The position numbers and the translations under genes are program-made. The notes under the pieces were generated by a model that was given only the letters and a program-made list of their open reading frames with translations, had not been told where the DNA came from and ran no database searches. This document shows positions 58,760-64,000 of a DNA stretch of 64,000 bases, piece by piece; the first letter of the stretch is position 1, and each line of letters begins with the position of its first letter. Source of the DNA: Apricaphanius iberus (lineage: Eukaryota; Chordata; Actinopteri; Cyprinodontiformes; Aphaniidae); assembly GCA_028564705.1 (NCBI GenBank), contig JAPXFQ010000916.1, forward strand, positions 248,001 through 312,000. Direction: 5' to 3'.

Positions 58760-59706
58760 GTACTCCTGTCTACTTTACTCAGTTCTTTCAGTGTCCCAGT
58801 TCTTCTTAGCTAACTTCTTTTTCTGTATATGTTCTTGGACTTTGTCATTCCACCAACAAGTCCTCTTATCTACTTTCCTCCTTCCAGATGACACACCAAG
58901 TACCCTCCTTCCTATCTCTCTAATCACATCACCAGTAGCTGTCCAGTCATCAGGAAGCACCTCTTGACCACCAAGGGCCTGTCTCAACTCCTCCCTGAAA
59001 ACCCCACAGCACTCCTGGACCACCATCATATGCTGTGTAGTTACACTCTCACCCACTACTTTGCAGTCACTGATCTCCTTCAGATCACAACATCTACATA
59101 AGATGTAGTCCATCTGAATGCTCCTACTTCCACTCTTATAAATCACCCTATGTTCCTGATTCTTCTGGCAGAAAGTGTTTAGAACAGCCATTTACATCCT
59201 TTTGCAAAGTCTACCACCATCTGTCTTTTTAAATTCCTATCCTGGATATCATACCTCTCCATCACTTCCTCATCACCTCTGTTCCCTTCACCAACAAGTC
59301 CGTTAAAGTCTGCACCGATCACCACCCTCTCAACTCTCGGGATACCCTGCATCAAATCATCTAGGTCACTCCAAAGTTTCTGCTTCTCTTCTAACTCACA
59401 TCCTACCTGTGGGGCATAACCACTAACAACATTATCGTTATTCCTTCCATTTCAAGCTTCAGACCCATCAGCGTGTCTGACATTCTTTTCGCTTCCATAA
59501 CATTCATAGCAAGTTCCTCCTTCAAGATAACTCCTACTCCATTTGATTTTCCATCTACCCCATGGTAGATCAACTAGAATCCTTCTCCTAAGCTTCTAGC
59601 CTTGCTACCTTTCCACCTGGTCCCCTGAATACATAGAATATCCACCCTCCTTCTCTGCATCATATCACCCAGCTCTCTAGCTTTACCTGTCGTCCCAACG
59701 TTCAGA

Positions 59707-60390
59707 TAGACACAAATGAAAAAACGTTCACGGCATCAAAACGTACGCAGAAATGCCGAAGTTTCTCATGGAGAAAGGTAAGAAAGCTTGCTAATGGCCA
59801 AAGTTACCTGTCGGTAAAACAGTTTTGCAATACTCGTGTATATGACGCTGTTCCTAGATATGAGAAAATCAACCTCCACACCGAGTAAATAAAAGAACAG
59901 GATGCAGTTTCATCCTGCACTCCCCAGGAAAGGAGGCTCGCTTTCACCGCTGCGGTGAGTGGCTATTATAAAGACTTTTCTAGCTAACCTTCTGTATTGA
60001 CACAGGTCTCCGACCATACAACTTAGTCAAATACACATGCTGTGAAATCTGTCGGATGTTTATGTTAACTCTAAAGTATGAATTATGACTTTTACAGAGG
60101 ACATCACCAAGAGGAGTGGAGGATACCACTCAGATACCGAAATAAGATGCCGAGAGGACAGGTACAAAAACTTACTGTTGCTTTTGACCCATATTTTGTT
60201 ATAATTATTTTTTGTTTATTATTTTAAACTTATTAGTACAAAATAGTCTTTACCCTGTAAGATTTGTCGCTGTACCTGATGCTGGCTGGTTACGGTGTTA
60301 GAGCTGGCATCCAGATGGCTTTTTGTTATTGCAACTACAACCTCAACACACTAGATGTGGCTTTGGATCCCATGTTCCGTATTCAACCTT
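59707..60390 (+). other. Non-LINE insert with exon-like signals
   Basis: By comparison with the LINE copy at 18690-20095, about 0.68 kb here is foreign to the LINE. On the plus strand it holds two segments that splice in phase. The first, 59753-59777, starts with ATG (MPKFLMEK) and ends at a donor GTAAGA. The second, 60098-60161 (EDITKRSGGYHSDTEIRCRE then Asp-Arg), lies between an acceptor ttttacag and a donor GTACAA. MPKFLMEK distantly recalls the SNAG motif that starts Snail/Gfi/OVOL-type zinc-finger repressors, but no zinc finger follows in the window. It could be a captured gene fragment, an unknown mobile element or coincidence. Confidence 0.25.
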
Positions 60391-60824
60391 TCATTCCATA
60401 CTCCTCAAATTCCTCTTCTCTCTCCGCCTACCAACTCGCTTTCCTCCTCTCCTCCTTCAACCAACAGTAGTCCAATTTGCACAGGCACCCTTTGGGTCAA
60501 CAGCACTGGTGGTGGTCTTTGTTAACCCGGGCCTCAACCGATCCGGTATGGTGTTAATGTTTGTGATTCGCATATTTGATTTGGCTTAGGTTTTATGTCG
60601 GATCCCCTTCCTGACACAACCCTCTGCATTTTTCCTGGGGACTGGCACAAAAAAAATATTATAGTTACATTGAGGACTCATCAAAATTACTTTTTTTTTC
60701 TGTTTTAACTGAATAATTACCACAGGTGTCGACCATTTCCTATTATACATATAAACAGAATCGTATTTTCTCTTTATCAACTCTGCTGGATCTTTGACAC
60801 AATGATCAACTCAACATTGCTTTG

Positions 60825-61130
60825 GTTTACAGTGCTTTACAAAAGTCTTAATGCCCCTTGAACTTTTTCACATTTTGCTTACACTACAACTCTCTATTGG
60901 GGATATTTTGTGATAGACCAACACAAAGTAGTGCATAACTTTGAAAGTGAAAATTAAGCTGAAAGTCTCTCACCATTGTCTCCTTTATTCTTTGTGAAAT
61001 GATTCAAGTATATTTAGAATAGATGGACCCAATTTCTGAATTGAGATATTGAAGTCTTAGCACTGATTCTCAATTGGAATTTGACTTTGATTGGGCCATA
61101 AATATGCTTTCTGTTAAAACAGTTCACTTT
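60825..61130. mobile_element. Decayed Tc1-like terminal region
   Basis: The start 'acagtgctttacaaaagtct...ccccttgaactttttcacat' resembles the terminal repeat of a fish Tc1-like element (typically 'acagtgccttgcgaaagtat...cccttgaactttt'). A later stretch, 'tctcaattggaatttgactttgattgggcca', matches the antisense of its transposase gene near the D-D-E region. The middle and the other end are missing or eroded. Confidence 0.55.
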
Positions 61131-61687
61131 AGCTTTCATTATATGTTTAGGGTTCTTATGCTAGAACCTCCACCCAAGCCTCCTGTCTCCTACAGCCTCT
61201 AACAGGTCGTCATTTTTTAACTCATTTTTTAACTAATCCCTTTATTTAATTAAGACGACATATTAGACGTCTACACATGACTTAAGAGACATGCACAGGA
61301 GTTACCTACATTGGGAATAGGAGTTCGCATGCACCACGATCGGATTAACGATCTGAATAAACCACCTCTCTCAATCAGAATTAAGTTTTGATCTGAATGA
61401 GTTTGATCAGGACACAGTAATCTGAACGTCATGTTTACATGAAGCATTTTTATTCCGATCCGGCTTTTAATCCGATTACTTGTGTCCATGTAAACATAGC
61501 CACCATCTTCCTTTAACTCTAACCGGCTTCTGCTGAAAAAAAGTTTTCCCAATGCTCAATGCAGCCACAATTTTACTGTAGAGATGGTGTGTTCAGGGTG
61601 ATGTACTGTGTTTGTTTTTCTTAACATATTTTTTATGCCAAAAACTTGCAGTGTGTTTGCAAACTCCCCTACACAGTCTATGACAAT

Positions 61688-61902
61688 GGTTCTCAACTCT
61701 GGTCATCAGGACCCACTGCTCTGGATGTTCTAGGTGTTTCCCTGTTGTCACATGCCTAACCTAAATTAATAAGTGATTAGCATGCTTCTGTAACACTTGA
61801 TGACATGTTAAAGAGATGATATAGTCATTTGAATCAGCTGCTAATGAGACCCATCAGGTGCTAATTTAGACCTATCTAAAACATGAATTAAAGAACCACT
61901 GG
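61688..61902. mobile_element. Degenerate MITE
   Basis: The outer segments 'ggttctcaactctggtcatc' and, inverted, the 3' end '...taaagaaccactgg' fit a palindromic fish repeat whose halves read 'tctcaacctggtcc...cagggaaacatctaaaacatg'. A half-copy of the same family seems to lie at 36640-36735 ('gtgtgttgaactagggaaacaactaaaacctgc'). Strongly eroded. Confidence 0.45.
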
Positions 61903-64000
61903 TCTGTTTCATAGTGCAAACAAGACTTTTCTTTCAACATTTCTTTTTTTTCCCTTTTTCAGAAAGTACAGATAAATGAAAAAGAATAGTAAATAATACA
62001 TACAAAAGATAAATAGAAAAGTTGTTATTAGATTCTCTGTCCTCAGTTGTGGATCTGTTGAGTTTCTTTAGAGTCACCATGTTGCTCTTGGCTACTCCTT
62101 TGATTAATGCTCTCATTGGTGCACTGTTGGGTTAGACAAGCATGTCTGGATAGGTTTGCATCAGATCAATACTCCTTCCATTTTCAGACGATGGACAGAA
62201 GATATTAAGCACTCTGTGTGATGTTCCAAGCTTGGGATGTCACTTTAAAATCTAACCCTTTTTTAAACTTTAAACACATCTTCATCCAATTCTGTCAACT
62301 GTGTTCCTTGGTCTTTGTGATGCTGTTTGCTTACTAATGTCATCTTACAAACCTCTGAGTATTTTACGGAACAGCTAGATTTATATTGAGGTTAAATTAC
62401 TCAGCACAAATATACCACAAAACAATACAGTTAGGTTAATGTGGTCATGCAATGACACTTGCAAAAGAGTTGTCAGTCCAAGCAAACCAGTAGACTCCAC
62501 TCTTTGCTTTACTGCAAATGAAAATGCTGTGGGAGCCCAGGGTGACTGGAGGGGAAGAATCTGCCAAGACAGCAGTCCCTGCATCCGAATCCTTAGTGTT
62601 TACTCCATGCTAAATAGTAGTGCTACTTGCCCGTTGATGCAGTGTATACTGCGTAGCAAACGAGTGAGTTGTAGGCTTGAAATCGGACGTACTGCTCAAC
62701 CATTTTACTGGGATGTTTTTGTTATGTTGCATCGCCTGTGGTCCCGTCCTCGGTAGCCAACGTCACTCTTCTTCTATGATTCTGAGGCTTCCGCTGCATT
62801 GTGGGATAGAGTAGCGTGCATCGGATTTAACTTTGGCGGTCGTACACATTCGGGAACATTATGCCTACTAAGCCAATCCGTACTAGAGATTCGGATCTAC
62901 TACATCGCTCGCTTACTGCTTTTTGCCTGTTACGTAGCAGGCATTGTAGGGGTATTCGGATGCAGGGTCTGTCAGGATCTCCCTAAAGCTCTTGTGGTTT
63001 TGAGGAACAGGAAAGAGATACCAACAAATATGGAAGCACTGGGCCAGAATATATTGTACAGGAATATAAAATAAAGAACATTAATTTAATAGAACCAATA
63101 TTTAAAAAAATAAATACAGAGAACAAAGAGAGTACAGATGACAGAGTCTGGAAATTTGACATTGTTCCCCCTTTTTACAGCTAAAATAGTCAAGGCATCT
63201 TAGGTCATGATTTAAAAAAATATTAAAATAGTAAATAGTGATAGTAATATTAAAAATACTAAAAACACTAAAATAGTAATCCAGTGTTGTGTCGCTCAAT
63301 TACAGTCATATAATTAAGTTTCCAGCTCAAAAAACATTTTCAATAGCACCCACCCATATCAATATCAAATTGAAACAGATTGGATTGGATCATGATTATC
63401 GATTCTAACTTTTGAGAATCGGAATCAAATCATCTCATGGAATTTAAATCAATAATCAGATGTAAAATTTAGTGGCTGTATCATTTGAAAGATTAATATT
63501 TGTACTAATTGTCGTGAGGGAAGTTTGTATTTTGGTCATTTCTTTGTTGTTGTTCTATAAGTATTGCTATATTCAGTTTTTTTCTCTGTTCATAATAGTT
63601 ACTATAATATTGCAATATTAGTTTGTAATTTTTTTGTCTAGTTTTCTAGTTTATTCTTGTGCTTTGTTGCATGTACATTCAGAATAACTTTTTGTAGTTA
63701 GGCCTTTGTCCTCGGACGTTGGCCTACTTCAGCTTCCTTTGTGTTAGTTAGTATCCTCCCTCAGTTTCCTTTCTTTAATTCTGCCACAGCGGTTCCACAT
63801 AGCCTCTGATTAATTTCCTTTGTCATTCTCCCTACCTCAGTATTTAGGCTCCTGATTTTTCTTTTTTTTTCTTTAATGAATTCTGCTTTTATTCCACAAG
63901 GATCTGTATACCAAAAGAAAAAAAGTCCTAGGAATAATCCAAGAGAAATAATCCAAATGTAGATGGAACAAAACAAAAACAATAAACTAAGAAACTAAAC
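61903..64000. other. Intergenic, no gene recognised
   Basis: AT-rich DNA with a GC-richer patch at about 62690-62960 that includes 'cttccgctgcattgtgggat' and 'cgttacgtagcagg'-like phrases. That patch may be a fragment of another mobile element or a CpG-containing regulatory stretch. No exon, RNA gene or clean repeat boundary is identifiable up to the window edge. Confidence 0.45.

Larger units (their letters stand above)
56405..60650 (-). mobile_element. Broken non-LTR retrotransposon (LINE), interrupted twice
   Basis: Read on the minus strand, the segments run from a 5' region near 60650 through an apurinic-endonuclease domain end (59191-58775: RSIQMDYILCRCCDLKEISD), a linker (58100-57889), a reverse-transcriptase core (57333-57028: SPFLFALVIDRLTNNV, then MFADELVI) and the C-terminus (56914-56690 and 56641-56420: RPAMLYGLETV, RMEPPGRRKRGRPKMRF). 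The catalytic FADD motif reads FADE. Several frameshifts and stops separate the blocks. A solo LTR (58101-58759) and an unrelated ~0.68-kb insert (about 59707-60390) split it. A truncated sister copy lies at 18690-20095. The element is dead. Confidence 0.85.

Overview
This window is vertebrate nuclear DNA, most likely from a ray-finned (teleost) fish. Genes are split by GT-AG introns. Intergenic and intronic DNA is AT-rich and crowded with typical fish repeats: Tc1-like transposons, hAT-like and other terminal-inverted-repeat (TIR) elements, tRNA-derived SINEs, non-LTR retrotransposons and a solo LTR. No prokaryotic or viral gene organisation is present.

Three host genes can be assembled exon by exon. 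(1) ERRFI1 (MIG-6), the cytoplasmic feedback inhibitor of EGF-receptor kinases, on the plus strand: TATA-like promoter near 6.88 kb, non-coding exon 1 ending at 7100, coding exons 10321-10451, 10593-10669 and 10798-11975, 3'UTR to about 14.05 kb. (2) A membrane-tethered mucin on the minus strand, about 39.2 to 21.9 kb, nine exons all in phase: signal peptide, huge Ser/Thr-rich exon with 375-bp tandem repeats, EGF-like, SEA, EGF-like, transmembrane helix, short tail. Its domain order is that of the MUC3/MUC12/MUC13/MUC17 group. (3) MRPS16, the mitochondrial small-subunit protein bS16m, on the minus strand in three exons between 53.91 and 46.91 kb, 137 residues.

Layout: 1-6.8 kb intergenic with one hAT MITE; 6.9-14.05 kb ERRFI1; 14-21 kb repeat-rich gap (SINE pieces, decayed Tc1, truncated LINE); 21-39.5 kb mucin, with a 28S rRNA fragment and several TIR elements in its introns; 39.5-46.7 kb gap with a tandemly tripled tRNA-like SINE, TIR elements and a LINE reverse-transcriptase remnant; 46.7-54 kb MRPS16, with an apparently intact Tc1-like transposon in intron 2; 54-56.4 kb nearly featureless; 56.4-60.65 kb a broken LINE hosting a solo LTR with a 5-bp target-site duplication and a second, unrelated ~0.68-kb insert with exon-like signals; 60.8-64 kb decayed repeats and no recognisable gene.

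ERRFI1 and the mucin are convergent. Both have links to EGF-type signalling (one binds the EGFR kinase domain, the other carries extracellular EGF-like modules), but nothing in the sequence shows that they act together. The most novel-looking parts are the mucin gene and its near-identical repeat array, the divergent fish-type ERRFI1 (Gln/His/Asn expansion, shortened C-terminus), the 28S-derived pseudogene, and the exon-like insert in the LINE.
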